Shown: positions 25,804 through 33,934, counted from the stretch's first letter. The stretch: DNA of 58,463 nucleotides from Sphingomonas lycopersici (GCF_026130605.1 NZ_JANFAU010000018.1:1-58463), one strand, 5' to 3'. Made by a program: numbers and translations. The notes: a model not told the origin generated them from the sequence alone.

Positions 25804-27531
25804 TTACGCGGCGATCGCGTAAGGCTTGATCTCGCCGGACAAATAGAGCTTGCGCGCCTTGGCGCGGCTGAGCTTGCCCGAGCTGGTGCGCGGCAGCGTG
25901 CGCGGCGGGATCAGCTCGATCACGCAATTCATCCCCGTCACTGCGCGCACGCGATCACGGATCTCCTCGCGCAGCCGGGTCCGTTCGGCATCGTCGGAGG
26001 TGCGGCATTGCACCAGCACTGCCGGCGTCTCCTCGCCCCCGGGGGTGGTGATCGCGAAGGCGGCGATATCGCCCTGCTTGAAGCCGGGGAGCTGCTCCAC
26101 CGCCCATTCGATGTCCTGCGGCCAGTGGTTGCGGCCGTTGACGATGATCATGTCCTTGGCGCGGCCGACGATGTAAATATAGCCGTCGGACATATAGCCC
26201 ATGTCGCCGGTATCGAGCCAACCATCGTTCATGCAGGCGGCGGTTGCGTCGGGATCGCGGAAATAGCCAACCATCACCGACGGCCCGCTGCACCACACCT
26301 TGCCGATCGCGCGCTCGGGCAGCGGGGTGCCGTCCTCCTCGCGGATCTCGACGCGCATGTCGCGCACCGGCTTGCCGCAATTGACGATCGCGCGATAACG
26401 CTGCGGGCGATCTTGCCCCGCGGCGACCCCCGAAAGCTGCGTCTCCTCGACCAGCTCGACGCGGATGCCTTCGCCCGGCGGCATGATCGACACCGCCAGC
26501 GTCGCCTCGGCGAGGCCGTAGCTCGGCAGGAAGGCGCTGGCCTTGAACCCCGCGTCGGCGAAAGCGTCGACGAAGCCCTGCATCACGTCCGGCCGGATCA
26601 TGTCCGCGCCATTGCCGGCGAGCCGCCAGCGCGACAGATCGAACCGGTCCGACGCACGCGTCTGGCTGGAGATGCGGCGCGAGCAGATGTCATAGCCGAA
26701 GGTCGGCGAATAGCTGATCGAGGTGCCCTGGTTGCGGCTGATCAGATCGAGCCACGCCAGCGGCCGGCGCGCGAAATCCTCGGTCTTGAGGTAATCGGTC
26801 GACACCTGATTGGCGATCGGTGACAGGAAGCAGCCGACCAGCCCCATGTCGTGATACCAGGGCAGCCACGAAATGCAGCGATCGCTGTCGATCAGCTCCA
26901 TGCCGTGCCCGTGCGCGGCGAGATTGTTGAGCAATGCGTGGTGGGTGATCGCGACGCCGTGGGGGAAGCGGGTCGAGCCGCTCGAATATTGCAGATAGGC
27001 GATATCGTCGCCCTTCGCCGTGGGCAGCGCGACCGGGGTCGGCTCGGTGGCGAGCAATTCGCCCCAGTCGACGCCCTGCACGCCGCCCGCCTCGGCGGCG
27101 GCGCCCGCCATCACCGCCAGCTCGGGCGGATAGATCAGCATCGTCGGGTCGCAGCTCGAAAGCTGGACGCGGAGCTGGTCGATATAGGATTCCTTGCCGC
27201 CGAACGAGGTCGGCAGCGGCAGCGGCACCGGCCACGCGCCGGCATAGACCGCGCCGAAGAACAATGCGGCGAATTCGGTGCCGGTTTCGGCGACCAGCGC
27301 GATGCGGTCGCCCGGCTTGATCCCCGCAGCGACTAGTCGCCACGCCGCGGCCAGCGCGTCGCGACGCAACGCGGAGAACGGATAGGCGCGGGTCAACGCC
27401 CCGCGCGCATCATGGAAATTCAGCCCACGGGTGCCCTGCGCCGCATAATCGAGCGCCTCGCCCAGCGTCGCGAAATCCGCGAACCGGCGCGGCAGCGCAT
27501 CCTGCGTGGGGGTCGATTGGAGGGTAGTCAT
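25804..27531 (-). CDS. Fatty acyl-AMP ligase (FAAL-type)
   Basis: 575 residues from ATG 27531. Forms a fatty acyl-adenylate and normally passes it to an acyl carrier protein rather than CoA. Motifs: ATP loop YLQYSSGSTRFPHGVAITH (about 180-198), WLPWYHDMGLVG, LPSYGLAEATLAVS, WLDTGDMGYMSDGYIYIVGR, AKDMIIVNGRNHWPQDIE, and the C-terminal TSSGKLSRAK. The YHDMGL and NGRNHWPQDIE patterns are FAAL-like rather than those of CoA ligases. No acyl carrier protein, polyketide synthase or serine palmitoyltransferase gene is near. In Caulobacter a homologous acyl-ACP synthetase serves sphingolipid synthesis, and the same role is possible here. Divergent from recX. Confidence 0.92.
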   Translation of the reverse strand: MTTLQSTPTQDALPRRFADFATLGEALDYAAQGTRGLNFHDARGALTRAYPFSALRRDALAAAWRLVAAGIKPGDRIALVAETGTEFAALFFGAVYAGAWPVPLPLPTSFGGKESYIDQLRVQLSSCDPTMLIYPPELAVMAGAAAEAGGVQGVDWGELLATEPTPVALPTAKGDDIAYLQYSSGSTRFPHGVAITHHALLNNLAAHGHGMELIDSDRCISWLPWYHDMGLVGCFLSPIANQVSTDYLKTEDFARRPLAWLDLISRNQGTSISYSPTFGYDICSRRISSQTRASDRFDLSRWRLAGNGADMIRPDVMQGFVDAFADAGFKASAFLPSYGLAEATLAVSIMPPGEGIRVELVEETQLSGVAAGQDRPQRYRAIVNCGKPVRDMRVEIREEDGTPLPERAIGKVWCSGPSVMVGYFRDPDATAACMNDGWLDTGDMGYMSDGYIYIVGRAKDMIIVNGRNHWPQDIEWAVEQLPGFKQGDIAAFAITTPGGEETPAVLVQCRTSDDAERTRLREEIRDRVRAVTGMNCVIELIPPRTLPRTSSGKLSRAKARKLYLSGEIKPYAIAA

Positions 27532-27641
27532 TCCAGAATTTAACCTTTCGCGCGCCCCTTCCCGGACGCAAGCTCGCGCAATGGCGGCCCTTCCGCGCCC
27601 GGCGCGTTCAAATTCGTTCGTCACTGTGGCAACAACATGGC

Positions 27642-28187
27642 GTGACCCGCGAACGCCACGCTTTGCCCCGCCCGCTCGATGCTGCCGCGCTCGATCAGCT
27701 CGCCTTACGCTATGTCGAGCGTTTCGCCACCACCCGCGGCAAGCTGGCCGATTATCTGCGCCGCAAGGTGCGCGAACGCGGTTGGCAGGGCGCGCCGGTC
27801 GATCCGGCGGCGGTCGCCGAGCGGATGGCGGCATTGGGCTATGTTAACGATCGCGCCTTTGCGGCGATGCGCGCGGCATCGCTCGCGCGGCGCGGGTTCG
27901 GCGCGCGCCGTGTGGCGCAGGCGCTTCATGCGGCGCAGATCGACGCCGAGGATACTGCCGCCGCGCTCGCCGAACTAGCGGAAGAGCCGGGGGCGGAGGC
28001 GCAGCCGCTGCGCGCGGCGCTGGCCTTCGCGAAGCGCCGTCGCTTCGGCCCGTGGGCGCGCGCGGCGCCCGATGCGCGGCTGGTCGAACGCCAGGTCGCG
28101 GCGATGATTCGCGCGGGGCACGCGCATGCGCTGGCGCGGCGAATCGTCACCAGTCCGCCGGGTGTGCCATTCGAGGGCGAGGAATGA
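27642..28187 (+). CDS. recX: Regulatory protein RecX
   Basis: Modulator that inhibits RecA filament growth. 181 residues from GTG 27642, within the family range. The N-terminal LALRYVERFATTRGKLADYL contains the RecX start signature; LGYVNDRAFAAMRAASLARR, GFGARRVAQALHAAQID and ALAFAKRRRFGPWA are the repeated three-helix units. Only a GTG is available because ATG 27637 reads into a stop after one codon. recA is not adjacent, as is usual in sphingomonads. 110 bases separate it from the divergent FAAL gene. Confidence 0.94.
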   Translation: MTRERHALPRPLDAAALDQLALRYVERFATTRGKLADYLRRKVRERGWQGAPVDPAAVAERMAALGYVNDRAFAAMRAASLARRGFGARRVAQALHAAQIDAEDTAAALAELAEEPGAEAQPLRAALAFAKRRRFGPWARAAPDARLVERQVAAMIRAGHAHALARRIVTSPPGVPFEGEE

Positions 28188-28317
28188 GCCGCCCCCAATG
28201 GTTTCGCTGTTGTACACCGCGCCAAAGATGCTAGCGTAACGATCGTTGGGGGACGGGTAAAAATACGTGCGTAGCGACATGCCTCGCGATGCGGATGACC
28301 GCGAACAGGAGACAGGC

Positions 28318-28836
28318 GTGTCCGACGCCGAACCGGCTGTGCGTGTTTCGGGCACGCTCAAATGGTTCGACGTGACGCGCGGCTTCGGCTTTCTCGTGCC
28401 GGATTCCGGCGATACCGGCGACGTGCTGATCCATTTCAGCGTGCTCCAGCCGCACGGCCGGCGCAGCCTGCCCGAGCGGACGCGGGTCGAGGCGATCGCG
28501 GTCAAGCGCAATCGTGGCTTTCAGGCGACCGAGATCCTGTCGATCGACACCTCGAACGCGATCGATCCCGCGCCGCCGCGCGATACGACCCGCGTCGATC
28601 CCGCCGCATTGCTCGACGAGGCGGGCGATTGGGAGCCGGTGCTGGTGAAATGGTTCAACCGGCTCAAGGGTTATGGCTTCCTCGTCCGGCCCGACGGCGA
28701 TCAGGACATCTTCGTCCATATGGAAACGCTGCGCCGCGCCGGCGTTCAGGAGGTCGAGCCCGATCAGCGGCTGCGCGCACGCGTGGTCGACGGGCGCAAG
28801 GGGCCGCTCGCGGTCGCGGTCGCGCTGGAGGACTGA
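28318..28836 (+). CDS. Tandem cold-shock domain protein
   Basis: 172 residues with two cold-shock domains. The first (about 8-70) has GTLKWFDVTRGFGFLVPDSG and DVLIHFSVL; the second (about 107-170) has VKWFNRLKGYGFLVRPDG and DIFVHMETLRRAG, both with RNP1- and RNP2-like aromatic motifs. Predicted to bind single-stranded nucleic acid. Double-domain proteins of this type are common in Alphaproteobacteria and are often linked to stationary phase. GTG 28318 was chosen for AGGAG 6 bases upstream; the in-frame GTG 28267 and ATG 28279 have weaker sites. One base separates its stop from the DUF192 gene. Confidence 0.93.
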   Translation: MSDAEPAVRVSGTLKWFDVTRGFGFLVPDSGDTGDVLIHFSVLQPHGRRSLPERTRVEAIAVKRNRGFQATEILSIDTSNAIDPAPPRDTTRVDPAALLDEAGDWEPVLVKWFNRLKGYGFLVRPDGDQDIFVHMETLRRAGVQEVEPDQRLRARVVDGRKGPLAVAVALED

Positions 28837-28837
28837 C

Positions 28838-29341
28838 ATGTGGCGGATCGTGGCGGGAGCGATGCTTGCGGCGCTCGTCGCGGGCTGCTCGGGCGGCAAC
28901 GTATCGGCATCGGCGACGACCTCGGGTGACGGCTCCGGGGGCGGGGGCAAGGGGAATGCCGCGCTCGTCACGGTGACGGTACAGAGCAGGAACGGCGCGC
29001 ACGTCTTTCAGGTCGAGGCCGCGCGCACCGCCGCGGCGCAGGAGCGCGGGCTCATGTTCCGCACCGATATCCCCAAGGACGGCGGGATGCTGTTTGCGCC
29101 CTATCCGCCCGACGGCCCGCCGCGCGCGGCGAACTTCTGGATGAAGGACACGCCGAGTTCGCTCGACATCCTGTTCATCCGCCCCGATCACACGATCGCG
29201 CGGATCGAGGAGAATACCGTGCCTTTCTCGCAGACGTTGATCTCGTCGGGCGAGGCGGTCGCGGCGGTGCTGGAGATCAACGGCGGCCGCGCCGGCGAGC
29301 TCGGCATCAACGAGGGCGACAAGGTAAGCTGGGATAGATAG
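28838..29341 (+). CDS. DUF192 lipoprotein
   Basis: 167 residues. The N-terminus is a lipoprotein signal with lipobox LVAGC (Cys about 15). A Gly/Ser-rich linker follows, then the DUF192 domain (about 45-165): AAQERGLMFRTDIPKDGGML, NFWMKDTPSSLDILFI and AVLEINGGRAGELGI, all signature blocks. The family folds as a small beta barrel; its function is not established. Immediately downstream of the double cold-shock gene, with a hairpin after the stop. Confidence 0.92.
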   Translation: MWRIVAGAMLAALVAGCSGGNVSASATTSGDGSGGGGKGNAALVTVTVQSRNGAHVFQVEAARTAAAQERGLMFRTDIPKDGGMLFAPYPPDGPPRAANFWMKDTPSSLDILFIRPDHTIARIEENTVPFSQTLISSGEAVAAVLEINGGRAGELGINEGDKVSWDR

Positions 29342-29350
29342 CCGCAGGAA

Positions 29351-29377
29351 CTCCCCTCCCTTCACCAGGGAGGGGAG
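29351..29377. terminator. Perfect hairpin between DUF192 and NDUFA12 genes
   Basis: CTCCCCTCCCT (29351-29361), loop TCACC, and AGGGAGGGGAG (29367-29377) form an 11-bp perfect stem 10 bases past the DUF192 stop. No T run. It may be a repeat element or an mRNA-stabilising hairpin. Confidence 0.6.
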
Positions 29378-29439
29378 AGGGGCGCGAGGTATTGAAAGCG
29401 CGGTTGAAGCCTCCGCGCTTCGGGGCTAAGCGCAGGCGC

Positions 29440-29832
29440 ATGGGCATCAATCTGAACCCCTTCACCTGGTGGAACGGCGCGACCGTCGGCACCTGGTTCG
29501 GCCTTCGCGGCAAGACGCGCGTCGGCGAGGATTCGCTCGGCAACGTTTATTACGAGGGCGGGGCGGATACCGCCGGCCGCCCGCGTCGCTGGGTGATCTA
29601 TCGTGGCGCGAACGACGCGAGCCGCGTCCCGCCCGAATGGTTCAGCTGGCTGCATCATCATGTCGACGACGTGCCCGATCGTGCGCTGCCCGCGCCGCGT
29701 CGCTGGGAAAAGCCGGCGGTGCCCAACATGACCGGCACCGCGCTCGCCTATCGTCCGCCGGGCGCGCTGGAGAAGGGCGGCGTCCGCGCGCCTGCGACCG
29801 GCGATTACGAGGCGTGGAGCCCCGAGGCGTGA
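29440..29832 (+). CDS. NADH:ubiquinone oxidoreductase subunit NDUFA12-like
   Basis: Accessory subunit of respiratory complex I, shared by Alphaproteobacteria and mitochondria. 130 residues from ATG 29440. The characteristic blocks are present: NPFTWWNGATVGTWF, GNVYYEG, RRWVIYRGANDASRVPPEWF and SWLHHHVDDVP. A longer in-frame start near 29392 would add a basic leader not seen in homologues. The stop overlaps the GTG of the DUF2155 gene (GTGA), so the two are translationally coupled. Confidence 0.94.
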   Translation: MGINLNPFTWWNGATVGTWFGLRGKTRVGEDSLGNVYYEGGADTAGRPRRWVIYRGANDASRVPPEWFSWLHHHVDDVPDRALPAPRRWEKPAVPNMTGTALAYRPPGALEKGGVRAPATGDYEAWSPEA

Positions 29833-30497
29833 AGCGTGCGCTGGCGGCGGGCGCGCTCGTCGCCGCATTGGCCGGGGTCGGCCTGTGGCAGGGGAGTCGC
29901 TGGCTCAACGGCGGCGCGACCAGGCCCAATACGCCGGAGGTGTCGCAGGCGGTTCCCGCCGGTACGAATGGATCGGGCGGCGTCACGACCGTCGGCGGCG
30001 ACAGCGCAGCGGCCGATGCCGGGACGACGCCGATGGCACAGCGAGTCGCGGTGATCGGCATCCTCAACAAGCGCAACGGCGTCAGCCGCGAGCTGACGAT
30101 GAAGCCGGGGCAGGCGGTTCAGGTCGGCGATACGATCGTCCGCCTGCGCGCGTGCGAGACCACCGCGCCATGGGAACAGGAACAGCTGACCGGCGCGTTC
30201 GTCCAGCTCGACGTGCGCGGCGTGGACAAGGCGTGGCACCGCGCTTTTTCAGGCTGGCTGTTCAAGGAACGGCCCGGGCTCAACGTGGTGCAGCACCCGG
30301 TTTACGACGTCTGGGCCAAGAGCTGCACGATGTCCTTCCCGGCGAAGGGCGCGGAGACCGACGTGATCGCCGCCTCCACCGCGAAGAAATCCGCCGGCGC
30401 TTCCGCCGGGGCGAACAGCGACGATGCCGCGCCGGGCGACGATGCGCCGGTCGCCGAGACCAAGCCGGCCAACGCCTCGCCCAGCAACACCATGTAA
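29829..30497 (+). CDS. DUF2155 protein
   Basis: 222 residues from GTG 29829, overlapping the NDUFA12 stop. The N-terminus has a signal anchor (about 3-20). The DUF2155 domain (about 75-170) includes VAVIGILNKRNGVSRELTMK, VQVGDTIVRLRACETTAPWE, GWLFKERPGLN and HPVYDVWAKSC. The last about 55 residues are Ala/Ser-rich and probably disordered. DUF2155 genes sit beside NDUFA12 and aat in many Alphaproteobacteria. The 3' end overlaps aat on the other strand by 196 bases, so part of the domain end and all of the tail are encoded opposite aat. Confidence 0.9.
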   Translation: MKRALAAGALVAALAGVGLWQGSRWLNGGATRPNTPEVSQAVPAGTNGSGGVTTVGGDSAAADAGTTPMAQRVAVIGILNKRNGVSRELTMKPGQAVQVGDTIVRLRACETTAPWEQEQLTGAFVQLDVRGVDKAWHRAFSGWLFKERPGLNVVQHPVYDVWAKSCTMSFPAKGAETDVIAASTAKKSAGASAGANSDDAAPGDDAPVAETKPANASPSNTM

Positions 30498-31045
30498 TCG
30501 GCGCGATCGATCTCCACCGCGCCCAGCGAGGCGAGGTGTTCGGTCATGAACTGGCAATCGAGCAAGGTGAACCCGCCGGCACGCAGCCGCGCGACCAAAG
30601 CGGCGAGCGCGACCTTCGAGGCATTGGTCGCACGGCTCACCATACTCTCGCCGAAAAAGGCGCGGCCGAGCACGAGGCCATAGAGCCCGCCGACCAGCGA
30701 ATTGCCGTGCCAGCATTCGATCGAATGCGCATGCCCGGTCTCGTGCAGCCGCAGGAAGACCTGTTCGATCGAGCGGTTGATCCAGGTCTCGGGGCGATCG
30801 CTCGCGGCCTCGGCGCACAGCCGGATCACCGCCGGGAAGGCGCGGTCGGCGGTGACGCGGAAATGATCGGCGAGGATCGTCTTGCGCAGCGAGCGCGACA
30901 GGTGGAAGCCGTCGAGCGGCATGATCGCGCGGCGCCGCGGCTCGACCCAATAGACCCCGGGCGCGTCCCGCCCGTCGGCCATCGGGAACACGCCGACCGA
31001 ATAGGCGCCGAGCACCATCGCCGGGTCGAGCCGTTCGAAGCTCAT
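30302..31045 (-). CDS. aat: Leucyl/phenylalanyl-tRNA--protein transferase
   Basis: Adds Leu or Phe to N-terminal Lys/Arg, marking proteins for ClpS-ClpAP. 247 residues, usual length. Motifs: YSVGVFPMADGR, VYWVEPRRRAIMPLDGFHLS, TWINRSIEQVFLRLHETGHA, HSIECWHGNSLVGGLYGLVL, FFGESMVSRATNASKVALAA and LLDCQFMTEHLASLGA. The C-terminal IVQLLAQTS resembles the ending of other alphaproteobacterial Aat proteins, which supports the reading frame across the overlap with DUF2155. The start overlaps the ParA-like gene stop by 4 bases (ATGA). Confidence 0.96.
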   Translation of the reverse strand: MSFERLDPAMVLGAYSVGVFPMADGRDAPGVYWVEPRRRAIMPLDGFHLSRSLRKTILADHFRVTADRAFPAVIRLCAEAASDRPETWINRSIEQVFLRLHETGHAHSIECWHGNSLVGGLYGLVLGRAFFGESMVSRATNASKVALAALVARLRAGGFTLLDCQFMTEHLASLGAVEIDRADYMVLLGEALAGLVSATGASSPGAASSLFAPAEAPADFFAVEAAITSVSAPFAGKDIVQLLAQTS

Positions 31046-31752
31046 GAAGCGAGACGTCGTTCGATCCTTTGCCAGATATCGAGGAAGGCTGCCGCCGCGG
31101 CGCTGCGCGGCGCGGCTTCGCCTACCGCGCGATGCGCCGCGGCGGATGCCTCCACCACGCTTGCCATCGGGATGACCGGCCAGTCGGGCCGCGCCGCCAC
31201 TGCCTCCTGATGCATCCGCCGGCGGCGATCGACCAGAGCGTGGACCGGCAACGTCGCGGTCTTGCCGCCGAGATGCCGTTCGACCTCGTCATAGGCGCGC
31301 TGCGCGAGCGGGGAGGGGACGACCGGGATGACGATCAGATCGGCGGCGCGCGCCGCCTGATCGGCGGTCTCGGTCAGTCCCGGCGGGCAATCGAGGATCA
31401 CGCGGTCGTAGTCGCCGAGCCCGGCGATCAGCTTCGACAGCCGCTTCTTCTTGTCCATTTCGCGCAGCAGATGATCGAGCTCGCGCAACGAGGCGTCGGC
31501 GGGGAGCAGCTCGAGCCGCTCGACCGGGGTGTCGCGGATCAATTTGTGCGCGTCGACCTCGCGCGAGAAGGCGGCCTGCGCGCGATCGCGCTTCGATTCG
31601 CGCCCGAGGATCCAGCTTGCCGCGGCCTGCGGATCGAGATCCCACAGCAAGGTGCGTCGCGCGGACCGCGCCGCCGCGCACCAGGCGAGATTGACCGCCA
31701 GCGTCGTCTTACCGACGCCGCCCTTGAGGCTATAGACCGCGATTGTCGCCAT
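31042..31752 (-). CDS. ParA-family ATPase
   Basis: 236 residues. Deviant Walker A KGGVGKTTLAVNLAW at residue 10, the DLDPQAAASW switch region, and Walker B-like YDRVILDCPPGLTETAD (about 115). This is the ParA/Soj/MinD superfamily, but without a linked parB or parS, so a plasmid or chromosome partition role is not supported. Orphan ParA-like proteins position various cargoes. It is translated just before aat with a 4-base overlap, suggesting coupling. It is not MipZ-like enough for me to name. Confidence 0.9.
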   Translation of the reverse strand: MATIAVYSLKGGVGKTTLAVNLAWCAAARSARRTLLWDLDPQAAASWILGRESKRDRAQAAFSREVDAHKLIRDTPVERLELLPADASLRELDHLLREMDKKKRLSKLIAGLGDYDRVILDCPPGLTETADQAARAADLIVIPVVPSPLAQRAYDEVERHLGGKTATLPVHALVDRRRRMHQEAVAARPDWPVIPMASVVEASAAAHRAVGEAAPRSAAAAAFLDIWQRIERRLAS

Positions 31753-31804
31753 AGGCCGAAGGTGCCGCGCCGCGCGGCGGCTGGCAAGTGCTCGCCGTCA
31801 AATG

Positions 31805-31835
31805 AAAAAGGGCCGGCGTATCGCTACGCCGGCCC
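31805..31835 (-). terminator. Intrinsic terminator of the lipoprotein gene
   Basis: GGGCCGGCGTA (31810-31820), loop TCGC, and TACGCCGGCCC (31825-31835) form an 11-bp perfect stem. On the minus strand it is followed by TTTTT. It lies 24 bases past the stop of the minus-strand lipoprotein gene. Confidence 0.93.
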
Positions 31836-31858
31836 GTGTGATGGGAAATGTCGACCGG

Positions 31859-32245
31859 TTAGGACTTGCAGCTCTGCTCGCCCTTGCCACCCGCGGTCAG
31901 CGTGATGTGCGACGGATCGCCGGTCAGCTTCCAGCCACCCTCGGCGACCAGCGGATCGCCCGCCTTCTCGGCCTTCAGCGTGGTCGGCGCGCCGTCCTTC
32001 TTGGTCTTGACGATCGCCTGCTTGTCGCCCTGGAAGAAGGTGACATAGACGAGGCTGTTGTCCTTGCAGCGGAAGGTCTTTTCAGCCTTGATCGCCGGCG
32101 GCAGCTCGACAGCGCCCTTGTTGGCGAGCTGAGCGGCCATGGGATCGGGGTTGGTGTCGATCACTTCGGCCTTTTCCGGCTTCGAATTGCAGGCGGAAAG
32201 CGCGACCAGCGCGACGGCGGCGGGAACGAGGAAAAGGGTCTTCAT
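31859..32245 (-). CDS. Small lipoprotein, MliC-like
   Basis: 128 residues from ATG 32245. Lipobox LSAC (Cys about 18) after a hydrophobic signal. The mature part has FRCKDNSLVYVTFFQGDKQA, then GGWKLTGDPSHITL and a C-terminal Cys (EQSCKS), the pattern of the MliC/PliC C-type lysozyme inhibitor fold (Tyr/Phe-x-Cys, beta barrel, second Cys). The match is partial, so the function is tentative. It has its own terminator and an upstream inverted repeat, so it is probably monocistronic. Confidence 0.8.
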   Translation of the reverse strand: MKTLFLVPAAVALVALSACNSKPEKAEVIDTNPDPMAAQLANKGAVELPPAIKAEKTFRCKDNSLVYVTFFQGDKQAIVKTKKDGAPTTLKAEKAGDPLVAEGGWKLTGDPSHITLTAGGKGEQSCKS

Positions 32246-32286
32246 AGCGTCGCGACGCCATACCCGCGGCGGGGCTATCGTCAAGG

Positions 32287-32338
32287 CGGCAAAACCGATT
32301 CGCGACAATATTTATGCCCCAAATGTCTCGTTTTGCCG
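32287..32338. promoter_or_regulatory. Inverted repeat upstream of the lipoprotein gene
   Basis: CGGCAAAAC (32287-32295) and GTTTTGCCG (32330-32338) are perfect complements, with an inner GACA/TGTC pair and an AT-rich centre. It lies 42 bases before the lipoprotein start (minus strand) and just past the 3' end of the glycosylase gene. Could be an operator or the glycosylase 3' hairpin. Confidence 0.45.
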
Positions 32339-32343
32339 CGCAA

Positions 32344-32832
32344 TCATGCGAGAAACCCGGCCAGCGCATCCCATTGCGGCTGTTTGAGCTCGATTTTCAC
32401 CGTGTGGAGCGGGCTCGACGAGGGCAGCGCGACCAGCGCCAGATCGCGCCCCGCGAGCAGCGGGCGGCCGAGCCGCAGCGCGGTGCCGCCGTTGAACGCC
32501 ACCGCGCGCAGATCGGGCAGCGAGTCGGTCAGGGTGGTGAGGTCATTGGCGTCATGTTCGCGGATCGCGGCGTCGGTGCTGCCGATGCGGCGGGCGGAGG
32601 CGATCACGTCCCACAGCCCGATCCGCGCCTCGCGCAGCGCGGCGAGTCGCGCTTCATAGCGCAGCGCCGCGAGGTCGCGGCCGATCGCATGGCCGACCAG
32701 TCGCCAGAACTGATTCTGCGGATGCGCATAATAGCGCTGCTCCGCCAGGCTGCGCTCGCCGGGCAGGCTGCCGAGGATCAGCACCCGCGTGTGCTGGTCG
32801 ACGACCGGGGGAAAGGATGATTTCCGTGTCAT
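32344..32832 (-). CDS. DNA-deoxyinosine glycosylase (uracil-DNA glycosylase superfamily, family 6)
   Basis: 162 residues from ATG 32832. Excises hypoxanthine arising from adenine deamination. Motifs: VLILGSLPGERSLAEQRYYA, HPQNQFWRLVGHAIG, GLWDVIASARRIGSTDAAI, VAFNGGTALRLG, and ALPSSSPLHTV. This matches the HDG group. An in-frame ATG 33 bases upstream adds an unconserved leader. Flanked by intergenic inverted repeats on both sides, with no operon partner. Confidence 0.9.
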   Translation of the reverse strand: MTRKSSFPPVVDQHTRVLILGSLPGERSLAEQRYYAHPQNQFWRLVGHAIGRDLAALRYEARLAALREARIGLWDVIASARRIGSTDAAIREHDANDLTTLTDSLPDLRAVAFNGGTALRLGRPLLAGRDLALVALPSSSPLHTVKIELKQPQWDALAGFLA

Positions 32833-32847
32833 GCCAAAGTCTAACTC

Positions 32848-32879
32848 TCCGTCGCCTGGGCTCAAGACCGGGGCGACGG
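32848..32879. repeat. Inverted repeat between divergent genes
   Basis: CCGTCGCC and GGGCGACGG flank GGGCTCAAGACC, giving an imperfect long hairpin related to the CTCAAG-centred repeat at 12314. Confidence 0.6.
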
Positions 32880-32956
32880 CGCAATCGCGCTGTCTTTAGC
32901 CCCTGAAAGTCCGAGCGAGGTTGCCACGCGGCGCCGGGCGCGCCATTTCATGCGTC

Positions 32957-33934
32957 ATGCTCACCACCGCCCGCGACACGCTTGCGCTGATCGGCAACAC
33001 CCCGCTCGTCCGGCTGAAAGGCCCGAGCGAGGAGACCGGCTGCGACATTTTCGGCAAATGCGAATTCGCCAACCCCGGCGCCAGCGTGAAGGATCGCGCG
33101 GCCCTGTTCATCGTCGAGGATGCCGAGGCGCGCGGCCAGCTCAAGCCCGGCGGGACGATCGTCGAGGGCACCGCGGGCAATACCGGGATCGGGCTGGCGC
33201 TGGTCGCCAATGCCAAGGGCTATCGCACGATCATCGTGATGCCCGACACCCAGTCGCGCGAGAAGATGGATACGCTGCGCGCCTTGGGGGCGGAGCTGGT
33301 GACGGTGCCGGCGGCGCCCTATTCGAGCCAATATCATTTCGTTCATACCTCACGCCGCATCGCCGAGGAGACGCCGGGCGCGATCTGGGCCAATCAGTTC
33401 GACAATATCGCCAACCGCAAGGCGCATATCGCGGGCACCGCCGAGGAGATCTGGGCGCAGATGGACGGGCGCGTCGACGGGTTCACCTGCGCGGTCGGCA
33501 CCGGGGGCACCTTTGCCGGGGTCGGCATGGGGCTCAAGGCGAAGGACGAGAAGGTGACGATCGCGCTGAGCGACCCCTTTGGCGCCGCGCTCTATTCCTA
33601 TTACGCCTGCGGCGAACTGAAGGCCGAAGGGTCGTCGGTCGCCGAAGGGATCGGGCAGGGGCGGATCACCGCCAATCTGGAGGGCGCGCCGGTCGACACG
33701 CAATTCCGCATCCCCGATCAGGAAGGGCTCGACTGGGTGGCGCGGCTGCTCGACGAGGAGGGGCTGTGCCTCGGCCTGTCGTCGGGGATCAATGTCGCCG
33801 GGGCGGTGCGCCTCGCGCGCGAGCTGGGGCCGGGCAAGCGGATCGCGACGATCCTGTGCGATACGGGTTTCCGTTACCTTTCCACGCTCTACAACCCGGA
33901 ATGGCTCGCCGACAAAGGCTTGCAGCGCGGATAA
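32957..33934 (+). CDS. cysK: Cysteine synthase A
   Basis: O-acetylserine sulfhydrylase, PLP-dependent. 325 residues from ATG 32957. The PLP Lys lies in NPGASVKDRAALFI (about 42). The substrate loop is EGTAGNTGIGLALVANAKGY, the phosphate loop VGTGGTFAGVGMGL. The C-terminal IATILCDTGFRYLSTLYNPE is typical. The upstream ATG-like start at 32921 would only add 12 residues. It is monocistronic by spacing. CysK and CysM-type members are hard to separate; the GTAGNTG form and length fit CysK-like enzymes. Confidence 0.93.
   Translation: MLTTARDTLALIGNTPLVRLKGPSEETGCDIFGKCEFANPGASVKDRAALFIVEDAEARGQLKPGGTIVEGTAGNTGIGLALVANAKGYRTIIVMPDTQSREKMDTLRALGAELVTVPAAPYSSQYHFVHTSRRIAEETPGAIWANQFDNIANRKAHIAGTAEEIWAQMDGRVDGFTCAVGTGGTFAGVGMGLKAKDEKVTIALSDPFGAALYSYYACGELKAEGSSVAEGIGQGRITANLEGAPVDTQFRIPDQEGLDWVARLLDEEGLCLGLSSGINVAGAVRLARELGPGKRIATILCDTGFRYLSTLYNPEWLADKGLQRG

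Noticed and set aside
31042..31752. Plasmid partition locus
   Set aside because: The ParA-like gene has no parB neighbour or parS-like repeats and sits among housekeeping genes.
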